In this document: one piece after another, positions 1 through 8,563 of the stretch
Layout of the letters: the number at the start of each line of letters is the position of its first letter
Position numbering within the stretch: the first letter of the stretch is position 1
From: Tannerella sp.
GTDB lineage: Bacteria; Bacteroidota; Bacteroidia; Bacteroidales; Tannerellaceae
Direction of reading: 5' to 3'
DNA length: 22,996 nucleotides
Assembly (NCBI GenBank): GCA_031259505.1
Contig: JAIRLL010000381.1
Coordinates: 1 to 22,996, forward strand
The notes under the pieces: generated by a model
Database searches by the model: none
Told to the model about the DNA's origin: nothing
What the model saw: the letters and a program-made list of their open reading frames with translations, nothing else
Made by a program: the position numbers and the translations under genes

Positions 1-172
1 AAATAGGCGCGGAATTAAGAATGATAGCATAATTTTATCTAAAAAATTAGAAATAGGATAATCGGGCGTCCTTATGTCAACGCTTAGCTGTCATCCTGCG
101 CCGGCGCATCCGGAAGCAATCCGGCGACTTAAGCGATGCTGTCCAATTTTCGCGACAATTTGTCATCCTGTT
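1..172. other. non-coding sequence downstream of secA
   Basis: No gene is supported here; the short open frames have no recognisable features. The stretch has a 10-base perfect palindrome (GCGCCGGCGC, 98-107), two CCGG-containing direct repeats (ATCCGGAAGCA / ATCCGGCGAC-like, about 109-128), and the 10-mer TGTCATCCTG twice (90-99 and 161-170). No clear stem followed by a T-run was found that would terminate secA transcription. Confidence 0.5.
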
Positions 173-3100
173 TTAAATCCCTTTCCCGTGACAGTTTTTA
201 TATTTCTTTCCGCTTCCGCAAGGGCATGGCTCATTGCGTCCCACGCGTTTTTCGGCGCGTACAGGCTCTATGCGCTGCGGTTGCTGGGGGCCTGTTGGCG
301 GTTTGGACAGCAATGAATTGCCACCGCCTCTTCTTTCGGAACTTGAACCGGAGCCTAACTGACTCTTCTCCGTGCGGTAACGGCTCATGTCGTGGCGTCT
401 TTCGGGAGCGGCCTGTCGCACCTGCACCTCTTCGCGCACGGGAATCTGTCCGCGCATCAGAATGGATACGGTTTTTCTGTTCATATCTTCCACCATGGTT
501 TTGAACAGGTTATACGATTCCAGCTTGTAGATGAGCAGCGGGTCTTTATTTTCGTAGCTTGCGTTTTGTACCGAATGGCGCAAATCGTCCATTTCGCGCA
601 GGTGTTCTTTCCAGGCCTCGTCGATCGTATGCAGCGTGATGGATTTCTGGAACGACTTCACAATTGCCTTGGACCTGGTCTCGTAGGCTTCTTTCAGATT
701 GCACGATATGTTGTAATTCCGCTTGCCGTCGGTGACCGGAATGAGGATATTTTCGTACATGGCGCCCTGATTTTCATAAACCTGGTTAATAACCGGCTGG
801 GCTATCTGCGCCATCCGTTCCTGGCGGCGCTTGTATTGCTTCAGCACTTCGTCAAACAGTGTTTCGGTCAATTGTTCGGCTTTCATTCCATTGAAGACAT
901 TTTCCGCAATGGGACATTCGATGGCCAGCGTTCGAAACAGATCCATTTTGAAGTCTTCATAACTGCCTCCTCCGTCTACATACTGTTCTGTCAGTGCGGC
1001 AGTTGCGTCGTAGAGGGTGTTCATCACGTCCAGTCCGATGCGTTCGCCCATCAAGGCATGCCGGCGGCGGGTGTAGATCACGTTTCGCTGCGAATTCATG
1101 ACGTCATCAAATTCAAGCAGGCGTTTACGGATGCCGAAGTTGTTTTCTTCCACTTTCTTCTGCGCGCGTTCTACGGACTTGTCCAGCATATTGTGTTCCA
1201 GTACTTCGCCTTCTTTAAAGCCCAATCTGTCCATCAGTCCGGCAATCCGTTCGGATGCGAAGAGGCGCATCAGATCGTCTTCAAGCGATACGAAAAACAC
1301 GGATGTCCCCGGGTCGCCCTGACGCCCGGCGCGACCGCGTAACTGTCTGTCTACGCGGCGGCTTTCGTGGCGTTCGGTACCGATGATGGCCAGTCCGCCG
1401 GCTTCTTTTACCGCCGGCGAAAGTTTGATGTCGGTACCGCGCCCTGCCATGTTGGTGGCGATGGTGACGGTTCCGGTCTGGCCTGCCTGCGCCACAATAT
1501 CGGCTTCACGCTGATGCAGCTTGGCATTCAATACATTATGCTTTATTTTCCGCATGTTCAACATTCGGCTCAATAACTCGGATATTTCGACCGACGTGGT
1601 ACCGACCAGCACAGGCCGACCTTTTTCAATCAGTTGACTGATTTCTTCGATGACGGCGTTATACTTTTCCCGTTTCGTCTTGTATATGCGGTCGTTCATG
1701 TCGATGCGCGTAATCAGGCGGTTGGTCGGAATCACGACTACTTCCAGTTTGTAAATGTTCCAAAACTCGGCAGCTTCCGTTTCGGCCGTACCGGTCATCC
1801 CCGCAAGTTTATGATACATGCGGAAATAGTTTTGCAGCGTAATCGTTGCAAATGTCTGCGTAGCAGCTTCTACTTTTACGCGTTCCTTAGCTTCGATAGC
1901 CTGGTGCAACCCGTCGGAATAGCGACGGCCTTCCATGATACGGCCTGTCTGCTCGTCGACGATCTTCACCTGGCCGTCAATCACGACGTATTCGTCGTCG
2001 CGTTCGAACAGCGTGTAGGCTTTCAGCAACTGATTGATGGTGTGGACGCGCTCGCTCTTAATCGAATAATTCGTCAGCAGTTCATCCTTTATTGCCTGTT
2101 TTTCGGACTCGGAACCGTTTTGGGCATCGACCTGCGACAGTTCGAAGGCGATGTCGGGCAAGACGAAAAAGGTCGGGTCGTCCGAATTGCCTGTTAACAG
2201 ATCTATTCCTTTGTCCGTCAGTTCGATGGTGTTGTGTTTCTCGTCGATGACGAAATACAGTTCATCGGTGATAATGTGCATGTTCCGCATATTGTCCTGC
2301 ATGTAAAACTCTTCCGTCTTTAGCATGCTGGTTTTAACGCCCTGTTCGCTCAGGAATTTGATCAGCGCCTTGTTGCGCGGCAATCCCTTGAATGAGCGGT
2401 AGAGCAGCAGCGAGCCTTCTTCCTGCACTTTGTGGTCTCTATTCGACATTTTTGACTTGGCTTCGGTCAGCAGTTTGGTACACAGATTTTTCTGTGCATT
2501 GACCACCACTTCGACATTCGAACGGAACTGATCGAACAACTGTTCATCGCCTTTCGCTATGGGGCCTGAGATAATCAGGGGCGTACGCGCATCGTCAATC
2601 AACACGGAGTCGACCTCGTCGACAATAGCGTAATTATGCTTGCGCTGCACAAGATCGTGCGGGCTGATGGCCATGTTGTCGCGCAAGTAGTCAAATCCGA
2701 ATTCGTTGTTCGTACCAAACGTAATATCGGCATTATAAGCCTTGCGGCGGTTGTCGGAATTCGGTAGATGCTTGTCGATACAGTCTACCGACAGACCGTG
2801 AAACATATACAGCGGCCCCATCCACTCGGAGTCGCGTTTGGAAAGGTAGTCATTGACGGTTACGATATGTACCCCATTGCCTGTCAGTGCATTGAGGAAT
2901 ACGGGCAAGGTTGCTACGAGCGTTTTCCCTTCGCCTGTCGCCATTTCGGCAATCTTGCCTTTGTGCAAAGCGACGCCGCCTATCAATTGGACATCGTAAT
3001 GCACCATGTCCCAGATCGTTTCGTTTCCGCCGGCAGTCCAGTGGTTGAAATAAACGGCTTTGTCGCCTTCGATTTCGAGAAAATCGTGTTTTGCGGCAAG

Positions 3101-3511
3101 GTCGCGGTCGAAATCGTTTGCCGTGACGACGATTTTCTCGTTTTCAGTAAATCGTCGCGCCGTATCTTTCATGACGGCAAACGCCTGCGGCAGGATTTCG
3201 TCGAGGGCTACTTCCAGTTTTTTTGTGATTTCGCTTTCGATTTTGTCTACTTCTGCCCAAATAGCCTCACGTTCTTCCAGTTCCTTGTTGTCGATATCCT
3301 TGCGCAATTCTTCGATACGCAAGCGTTCCTCTTTGACGCAATCGCCCACGTATATCTTGAGTTCCTGCGATTTGGCGCGAAGCTCATCATTTGTAAGCGC
3401 CTTGATGGAGGGATATATTTCCACTATTTTTTTTACGTAAGGCGAAATCTCTCTTAGATCGCGTTCGGATTTGTTTCCGAACAGTTTTGTCAGTATATTA
3501 TTAAATCTCAT
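173..3511 (-). CDS. secA: protein translocase subunit SecA
   Basis: SecA is the cytoplasmic/peripheral ATPase that drives preproteins through the SecYEG channel. The 1112-residue product has Walker A (ATGEGKT, residues 191-197), Walker B/DEAD-type [11 protein letters not shown] (298-308), the [14 protein letters not shown] stretch, the second helicase domain ([12 protein letters not shown], then [14 protein letters not shown]), and a C-terminal zinc-binding SEC-C motif ([15 protein letters not shown]). It is about 200 residues longer than E. coli SecA (901). Most of the extra length lies between the DEAD region and the [17 protein letters not shown] segment, which matches the enlarged SecA known from Bacteroidetes. 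The ATG opens the conserved [20 protein letters not shown]-terminus. No -7 box was seen in the 49-base gap to the upstream gene on this strand, so secA is probably co-transcribed with it. The protein appears intact. Confidence 0.97.
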   Translation of the reverse strand: MRFNNILTKLFGNKSERDLREISPYVKKIVEIYPSIKALTNDELRAKSQELKIYVGDCVKEERLRIEELRKDIDNKELEEREAIWAEVDKIESEITKKLEVALDEILPQAFAVMKDTARRFTENEKIVVTANDFDRDLAAKHDFLEIEGDKAVYFNHWTAGGNETIWDMVHYDVQLIGGVALHKGKIAEMATGEGKTLVATLPVFLNALTGNGVHIVTVNDYLSKRDSEWMGPLYMFHGLSVDCIDKHLPNSDNRRKAYNADITFGTNNEFGFDYLRDNMAISPHDLVQRKHNYAIVDEVDSVLIDDARTPLIISGPIAKGDEQLFDQFRSNVEVVVNAQKNLCTKLLTEAKSKMSNRDHKVQEEGSLLLYRSFKGLPRNKALIKFLSEQGVKTSMLKTEEFYMQDNMRNMHIITDELYFVIDEKHNTIELTDKGIDLLTGNSDDPTFFVLPDIAFELSQVDAQNGSESEKQAIKDELLTNYSIKSERVHTINQLLKAYTLFERDDEYVVIDGQVKIVDEQTGRIMEGRRYSDGLHQAIEAKERVKVEAATQTFATITLQNYFRMYHKLAGMTGTAETEAAEFWNIYKLEVVVIPTNRLITRIDMNDRIYKTKREKYNAVIEEISQLIEKGRPVLVGTTSVEISELLSRMLNMRKIKHNVLNAKLHQREADIVAQAGQTGTVTIATNMAGRGTDIKLSPAVKEAGGLAIIGTERHESRRVDRQLRGRAGRQGDPGTSVFFVSLEDDLMRLFASERIAGLMDRLGFKEGEVLEHNMLDKSVERAQKKVEENNFGIRKRLLEFDDVMNSQRNVIYTRRRHALMGERIGLDVMNTLYDATAALTEQYVDGGGSYEDFKMDLFRTLAIECPIAENVFNGMKAEQLTETLFDEVLKQYKRRQERMAQIAQPVINQVYENQGAMYENILIPVTDGKRNYNISCNLKEAYETRSKAIVKSFQKSITLHTIDEAWKEHLREMDDLRHSVQNASYENKDPLLIYKLESYNLFKTMVEDMNRKTVSILMRGQIPVREEVQVRQAAPERRHDMSRYRTEKSQLGSGSSSERRGGGNSLLSKPPTGPQQPQRIEPVRAEKRVGRNEPCPCGSGKKYKNCHGKGI

Positions 3512-3560
3512 AATTTTAATTTCCTGTTTTGTTTATAATGTTTGAAAAAATGAATCGGGG

Positions 3561-5147
3561 TTACTTTGCTGCGCTGATTTCGTGCAGCGGTATGCGGTTG
3601 CACGCATTGGGCGGGCGTATGCGCAGGACATGCGTCACGGTCGGCGCCACATCCGTCGCTTTCACTTCGCGGTAAATACGTTGCGGCTTGATGCCGTTCC
3701 CCATGAAGATAAGCGGGGTTTGCACGGCATTGTTGCGCGTATGTTTCACTTTTTCACCGAATTGTTCATTGTTGACGACCCATCCGGGTTGCAGGCTGAT
3801 AATCAGGTCGCCGCGTCCGATATGATAGGTGCCGCGCTGGAAATCCTCCATGCCTTCGTTCCACGTTCCCGAGCGGAGCGTCATGTCGGTGGTGACACGC
3901 GCCACTCCACTAAATTCCGACAGGAAATCGGCTGCCTTCTGCTGGAACGCGGCCAAATCAAGTTTCTCGTTTTCAATCGCCTTGCGGTTAAGATATATCT
4001 GATTGTTATAGAATCCGTTTACCCAGTTTTTTTGCCCGTAAAGCGCCATCAGGTACATGTTCAGCAATGCCGTGCAGCGCTTGGGATAAAATTCGCCGCC
4101 GCCCAACTGCATCCCTTCGGGGTATTCTTCTTCACTTTGGAAATAGCCTGTGCCCGTAAAAACGATGAGCGTATTTTTCAACCCCGCTTTCCTGTCGATT
4201 GCGGCCAGCAATTCGGCGATATCTTTGTCCAGTTGGACGTAGATATCCTGAATTTCGGCCGTATATTCTTCCGCTTTATTGCTGTAGAAATTACCTGCAT
4301 AATACGTGACGGCAAGCATGTCGGGGCATGGCCGCGTGCCGAATGCGCCATATTCAAGAAACTGCAACAGAAGGCGATTTACTTCCCTGTTGCCAAAGGG
4401 CGACGTTTTGATGCGCGGAAAGCAGTCTTGCGTTTTCGGTTTGAACGTATAATTAAACGGCGGTTTCTCCTGTATATAGGGCAACGTCCTGTATCTGTCC
4501 GGCGAAAAGGTTGGCTGCCAGGTCATGTTGCTCATCCTGACAGTCAGCGACTCCTGTCCGTTGTTGTATTTTTCGACGTACCACGGCACGTTTTTATAAT
4601 AAGTAGTGGTTGCCCATTTCCCGTTAGCGTTGTCGATCCAGAAAGCGCCGTTGGCGGCATGCCCTGCCGAGAGGATAGCGCTTTCAGCATCGAGAGCGAT
4701 GGCGTACACTTCGCTGCGCCCTTTGGATGCGATTTTCAACTCGTCGCCGATGGTGGAGGCCAGCAGTTTTCTTGGCGAATAATTATCGCGCGTAAAATTC
4801 CCCAGATAATCAGGGTCATGCAACGACGGCACTTCTTTTAGCGTTTCGAAATTGTATACCAGCCGGCCGGTGATCCCATGCGCGCAAGGATTGGCGCCGG
4901 TAAACAGCGTAGCGAATGCACTGGCCTGGTTCACGTTGGAAAATTCAAACGCGACATTATGATAAACAGCGCCTTCATTCATCAGCCGTTTAAAACCGTG
5001 TTCATCGAACATGTGGTATAAGTATTCCAGATAATCGCCCCGCAACTGGTCTACGGTTATGTAAACCACCAACTTGGGAGCCTGTTGCTGCGCCTGCAGG
5101 TGAGTAACAGCCAAAACGGCAATCAATGAAGATATAAATCTTTTCAT
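3561..5147 (-). CDS. secreted PafA-type alkaline phosphatase superfamily protein, predicted catalytically inactive
   Basis: The 528-residue product has a signal peptide (MKRFISSLIAVLAVTHLQAQ) and should be periplasmic. The framework matches PafA-like alkaline phosphatases: VDQLRGDYL (32-40), LFTGANPCAHGITG, SPRKLLASTIGDEL, AILSAGHAANGAFW, TYY and TPLIFMGNGI. By manual alignment to PafA, the first metal Asp is kept (D33). The Thr nucleophile aligns with Q74. The D-x3-H ligand pair becomes Y282/N286, the DH pair becomes T333/G334, and the phosphate-binding K-x-R becomes D153/E155. Only H469 might stand in for the last His ligand, with shifted spacing. A pseudo-enzyme or binding protein is therefore inferred. 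An upstream in-frame ATG would add 35 residues that look unlike a signal sequence. The chosen ATG shares its A with the stop of the preceding gene (TGATG), indicating translational coupling. Family assignment is firm; loss of activity is inference. Confidence 0.85.
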   Translation of the reverse strand: MKRFISSLIAVLAVTHLQAQQQAPKLVVYITVDQLRGDYLEYLYHMFDEHGFKRLMNEGAVYHNVAFEFSNVNQASAFATLFTGANPCAHGITGRLVYNFETLKEVPSLHDPDYLGNFTRDNYSPRKLLASTIGDELKIASKGRSEVYAIALDAESAILSAGHAANGAFWIDNANGKWATTTYYKNVPWYVEKYNNGQESLTVRMSNMTWQPTFSPDRYRTLPYIQEKPPFNYTFKPKTQDCFPRIKTSPFGNREVNRLLLQFLEYGAFGTRPCPDMLAVTYYAGNFYSNKAEEYTAEIQDIYVQLDKDIAELLAAIDRKAGLKNTLIVFTGTGYFQSEEEYPEGMQLGGGEFYPKRCTALLNMYLMALYGQKNWVNGFYNNQIYLNRKAIENEKLDLAAFQQKAADFLSEFSGVARVTTDMTLRSGTWNEGMEDFQRGTYHIGRGDLIISLQPGWVVNNEQFGEKVKHTRNNAVQTPLIFMGNGIKPQRIYREVKATDVAPTVTHVLRIRPPNACNRIPLHEISAAK

Positions 5148-6367
5148 CAAATCTTTTCTTTTATTCTCGTCCAACCATATCCCGATCTTAGCAATAAACT
5201 TGCTATCAGCGGTATAAAAGCTATATTCAGATGCTGTGGAATGAACAGCCAAACCACGGACACCGCAAAAAGCGCTACAAAGTTAATAAAATTGTAATAG
5301 AGTGCAGCCTTGTTAAGTTTTTTTACGGCAAAGAATATTACGCCCGCGAGATGAAACGGGTGCAGCCATATGACGGATATGTTAGGCCATATACCGCGGT
5401 GAACCGATACGAAACAAAGGAAAAAGAGAACGCAACCGGCGAGACCTGCAAGCGTAAAAAGTGAAATATCAAGCCATCGGAAATGTTTTCCTGTATACCG
5501 TTCCGCAATTGTCATTCCTGCCGCAAGGACGAAAATCAGGCAACTGCACCACCACGGCGTAAACCGGTTGCTGTGTACAGGTTCATCGTTTTCGATGGAT
5601 TCCACAATGGCGGACGAGGCGGAGACCAAAGGCTGCGACGTACCGTCGCTGCGAACAATTCGAGCGTGGACAAAGGCGTTTTTCACATTCTCGGGCAAGA
5701 AAAATGACGCTTTTCGGGTCATTACTTCGTCGGCAGGCATACCCAGCGCCAAATCGCATCCGAACGTGAGCCACGGATAAGAACGCGTACATCTGTTAAT
5801 GGCATCGCGGTAAGTGCTGCTCTCCGTATATTTTTCGTACTCAATATGCCCGTCGACAAAGCGTTCGATTAGCAGGGCGGGACGCGTAGAACAGTTGTCG
5901 TAGAAAAAACTGTACCGGTAAGTACGGTTTTCGGGCAATGCATTTACGACAAGCGCCTGCCACAGCGCATTCTTTTCGCGTGTTTGAAGATTCAGCGTCT
6001 GCTCGTACACTTCGCTGCCGCGCATCTGATAGTCAACTACAAACTCTTCGTATTTGTATACGCCCAGCATGTAATCTGTTTCTCCTTTCGTGAAGCGGTA
6101 TATGAAATTCGGCTTCGAAAAGTCGAAAATGCCGTAGTTGAAAACGGCGTCGAGACCTGTCGTGTCGCGAACGCGTATAGCCGTATGCCCGTATAAAGTG
6201 TAAGCCGCCCTGTCACTCGGCGAACAGGTCAGTAAACTGATTTGTGCCCTGTCGCTCAACAGGTTTTGCGCTTGCGACGAAAGGCATAACACGGAAAACA
6301 GGACGACGGCAAGTTTTCTTCTTGACAAATTTCCATTCAAGAACCGAATCTTTTCGAAAGTCAACAT
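5147..6367 (-). CDS. lnb: DUF4105/Lnb-like membrane protein, probable lipoprotein N-acyltransferase
   Basis: The 406-residue protein has a hydrophobic N-terminal signal/anchor (about 16-34), a periplasmic domain to about residue 265, and a C-terminal block of about five membrane segments (roughly 271-290, 300-322, 331-348, 356-378, 380-394). The periplasmic part carries the DUF4105 hallmarks YGHTAIRV (His61) and FFYDNCSTRP (Cys159), a His/Cys pair typical of papain-like or transacylase folds. This family (Lnb N-terminal domain) contains the Bacteroides lipoprotein N-acyltransferase, which completes tri-acylation of lipoproteins where Lnt is absent. That function is extrapolated from family and architecture. 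The gene leads an operon with the pseudo-phosphatase and secA, consistent with envelope export work. The only nearby ATG is used as start; a TACCTTTG box lies 36 bases upstream. A different DUF4105 activity cannot be excluded. Confidence 0.75.
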   Translation of the reverse strand: MLTFEKIRFLNGNLSRRKLAVVLFSVLCLSSQAQNLLSDRAQISLLTCSPSDRAAYTLYGHTAIRVRDTTGLDAVFNYGIFDFSKPNFIYRFTKGETDYMLGVYKYEEFVVDYQMRGSEVYEQTLNLQTREKNALWQALVVNALPENRTYRYSFFYDNCSTRPALLIERFVDGHIEYEKYTESSTYRDAINRCTRSYPWLTFGCDLALGMPADEVMTRKASFFLPENVKNAFVHARIVRSDGTSQPLVSASSAIVESIENDEPVHSNRFTPWWCSCLIFVLAAGMTIAERYTGKHFRWLDISLFTLAGLAGCVLFFLCFVSVHRGIWPNISVIWLHPFHLAGVIFFAVKKLNKAALYYNFINFVALFAVSVVWLFIPQHLNIAFIPLIASLLLRSGYGWTRIKEKI

Positions 6368-6402
6368 TTGCTCGTAAATTTATATTAGTTGATTTGCACG
6401 TA

Positions 6403-6410
6403 CAAAGGTA
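6403..6410 (-). promoter_or_regulatory. candidate -7 promoter box for the lnb-secA operon
   Basis: On the minus strand the bases read TACCTTTG, an exact match to the Bacteroides -7 consensus TAnnTTTG. It is identical to the box upstream of ppiD in this window. It would give a leader of about 30 bases before the ATG at 6367. No TTG is present at the expected -33 spacing, so the assignment rests on the -7 box and its position in the divergent intergenic region (6368-6559). Confidence 0.45.
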
Positions 6411-6545
6411 TGAATTTTTGTTTGATTATGGAATTTACTGTCGCATTATTTCATCAATGTCTGACAGAATTTGTATAAAAAATCATTTTCTTTGACTAAA
6501 GAGCGTGCTTTTTCAAGTATTTTGCTTTTCTTTGTAGCGTGATTT

Positions 6546-6562
6546 AGGAAGGAGAGATTTTG
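6546..6562 (+). promoter_or_regulatory. strong Shine-Dalgarno with TTG start for coaX
   Basis: AGGAAGGAG lies at 6546-6554, five bases before TTG at 6560-6562. The TTG frame gives the expected CoaX N-terminus (MNLIVEQGNT), and no ATG lies between it and the conserved GNT motif. Strong Shine-Dalgarno sequences are uncommon in Bacteroidetes, so this site decides the start. Confidence 0.7.
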
Positions 6563-7288
6563 AACCTGATTGTTGAACAAGGAAATACAGCAACAAAAGT
6601 AGCTGTCTATCAGAACGATAAATTGATAGAAGCCGCTGTATACAAGGCTTTTGAGATGCCGGAAATGAATTTGTTGTTTGAGCAGTATCCTTTGGAAAAC
6701 GGTATTTTTTCCACAGTAAAGGAACCGGATAAAATGTTAGCGAACATTTTGTCGGGGAGGTTGAAGAAATTTCTTTTTTTCGACGATACGGTCAAATTGC
6801 CGTTAAAGATTTCTTATCGGACACCCGAAACACTGGGAAAAGACAGGATTGCCGCCGCTGTAGGCGCGCATTACCTGCATCCGGAGAGAGATGTGCTGGT
6901 GATTGATGCCGGTACCGCCATCACTTACGAGATAGTGGAGGCGTCGGGTCATTACATCGGGGGGAATATTTCGCCCGGACTGACAACGCGTTTCAAGGCG
7001 CTGCATCAGTTTACGGTGAAACTGCCGCTCGTGGAAGAAACCGGACAGGTGCCGCTGGTCGGAACAAGCACGGAAACCGCGATCATAGCGGGAGTTGTGA
7101 ATGGGATAGTCTATGAAATGGATGGTTATATTGATGCCATACGAGAGGTATACCCCGATATTTTTGTTTTATTAACAGGCGGACATTCGTTTTATTTTGA
7201 AAAACGGCTGAAAAACGCCATCTTTGCAGCAATTAATTTAGTATTGACCGGATTAAACAGGATTTTAGAATATAATGTTGAAAACTAA
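6560..7288 (+). CDS. coaX: type III pantothenate kinase
   Basis: CoaX phosphorylates pantothenate using ATP, the first step of coenzyme A synthesis, in the cytoplasm. The 242-residue length is normal for the family. Visible motifs are the N-terminal phosphate motif (VEQGNTATKVA, 5-15), the pantothenate-site GKDRIAAAVGAHY (93-105), and the catalytic/adenosine segment VIDAGTAITYE (114-124, Asp116 as the expected general base) followed by GGNISPGL and TGGHS. The first motif has Glu6 where many CoaX proteins have Asp; the carboxylate is kept. Translation starts at TTG behind a strong Shine-Dalgarno. The 3' end overlaps the next gene by 14 bases, suggesting co-translation. Confidence 0.93.
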   Translation: MNLIVEQGNTATKVAVYQNDKLIEAAVYKAFEMPEMNLLFEQYPLENGIFSTVKEPDKMLANILSGRLKKFLFFDDTVKLPLKISYRTPETLGKDRIAAAVGAHYLHPERDVLVIDAGTAITYEIVEASGHYIGGNISPGLTTRFKALHQFTVKLPLVEETGQVPLVGTSTETAIIAGVVNGIVYEMDGYIDAIREVYPDIFVLLTGGHSFYFEKRLKNAIFAAINLVLTGLNRILEYNVEN

Positions 7289-8513
7289 TAAAGTAGAGAT
7301 TATTGTTTGCGTCTTTTTATTTATGAGTGTGTTATCGTTTGCACAGAATAACACCAATTCTCCCTATACGCGATACGGTTATGGCGCACTGGCCGACCGT
7401 TCGTTTGGCGCCGGACGCGCGATGGGAGGTATTGGTTACGGACTGCGTTCGGCACTGCAGATTAATCCGATGAATCCAGCTTCATATTCGTCCATGGATT
7501 CGTTGACCTTTCTGCTGGACGCGGGTGCAACGTTTCAATTCTCGTGGTTCAACGACGGAACGAACAAACAACGCAACTTGAACGGCAACTTCGAATACGT
7601 GGCCATGCAGTTTCCGTTGACGCACAGATTGGCAATGAGCATTGGCCTCCTGCCATATTCGCATGTAGGATACGATTTTGGCAGGTATTCGGAAGATGGC
7701 CCGGGTAGCCTGACGGAATATTCGGGCACCGGCGGATTAAATGAAGTGTATGCAGGACTGTCCATAGATATATGGAAAAAACGTCTGGCACTCGGAGTAA
7801 ATGCAAGTTATATGTTCGGGAAAATCGACCACAGGCGGCAGATTACAACAACCAATGTGATGTATACAATGAAAAAGGTAGAAGTACATGATATGAAGTA
7901 TGACTTCGGATTGCAGTATACGCATCCGCTGAGCAAAACAGACCGCGTGACCCTGGGCATGGCGTATTCGCCCGGAATAAAACTGAGTACGACGGCGTAC
8001 GATGTGATTTCGTTCGATCAGTATTTTACTACGATCGCCGAGGCGGATACGTCCAGAAACAGAGGTTTCAGCATCCCTGCTTCGTATGGATTCGGCGTCT
8101 CGTATACAAAAGACTACAAGACGATTCTGGCGGCGGACATATCCTTTCAAAGCTGGTCGAAGGCACAGCACTTCGACAGCAGCGAAGATTTCAAGGACCG
8201 TATCAGAATAGCTCTCGGAGGCGAATATATCCCGAACAACTTTACGCGGAACTACCTGAACCGTCTCCGCTACCGGGCAGGATTGCATTACAGCAATTCA
8301 TACCTGAAGATAAAAGACGAGGGCTACAATGAATTGGGCGTATGCGTGGGAGCAGGATTTCCGATGCTGGATAACCGTTCGTTTATCAACGCCTCGTTCG
8401 AATACGTCAAGATTGTTCCCGGAGCCAAATCATTGATAAACGAGCAGTATTTCCGTATTACGCTCAACTATACGTTTAATGAATTCTGGTTCTTCAAGCG
8501 GAAGATAGAATAA
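7275..8513 (+). CDS. outer-membrane beta-barrel protein of unknown function
   Basis: The 412-residue product starts with a signal peptide (cleavage likely after SFAQ, about residue 24). It continues with NSPYTRYGYGALADRS, a glycine-rich AMGGIGYGLRS segment and a PMNPASYSSMDS stretch. This NPAS pattern recurs in FadL/PorV-like Bacteroidetes outer-membrane proteins. The rest alternates aromatic and polar residues in amphipathic strands (for example LALGVNASYMFGKID, INASFEYVKIVPG, FRITLNYTFNEFWFF), as expected of a barrel. The gene begins inside the end of coaX and is followed closely by a TPR protein and lptC, a context of envelope biogenesis. Ligand or partner is unknown; transport or assembly are equally possible. 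Confidence 0.8.
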   Translation: MLKTNKVEIIVCVFLFMSVLSFAQNNTNSPYTRYGYGALADRSFGAGRAMGGIGYGLRSALQINPMNPASYSSMDSLTFLLDAGATFQFSWFNDGTNKQRNLNGNFEYVAMQFPLTHRLAMSIGLLPYSHVGYDFGRYSEDGPGSLTEYSGTGGLNEVYAGLSIDIWKKRLALGVNASYMFGKIDHRRQITTTNVMYTMKKVEVHDMKYDFGLQYTHPLSKTDRVTLGMAYSPGIKLSTTAYDVISFDQYFTTIAEADTSRNRGFSIPASYGFGVSYTKDYKTILAADISFQSWSKAQHFDSSEDFKDRIRIALGGEYIPNNFTRNYLNRLRYRAGLHYSNSYLKIKDEGYNELGVCVGAGFPMLDNRSFINASFEYVKIVPGAKSLINEQYFRITLNYTFNEFWFFKRKIE

Positions 8514-8563
8514 CGCAAACTTTAGTGAAAGAGAAATATAAATCTTTAAAAAATTATATAGAC

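Noticed and set aside
392..1342. 316-codon plus-strand open frame opposite secA
   Set aside because: It is antisense to the highly conserved C-terminal half of secA and its predicted protein is compositionally odd (Phe/His/Val-rich), as expected of a shadow frame.
3582..4841. 419-codon plus-strand open frame opposite the pseudo-phosphatase gene
   Set aside because: It lies fully antisense to a gene with a signal peptide and clear family motifs. The antisense product has no recognisable domain or start signal, so it is a by-product of codon bias.
6487..6534. TTTCTTTG and TATTTTG strings upstream of coaX considered as -7 boxes
   Set aside because: None matches TAnnTTTG exactly, and TTG spacing is off (24 or more bases). 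coaX must have a promoter in 6368-6559, but I cannot place it.
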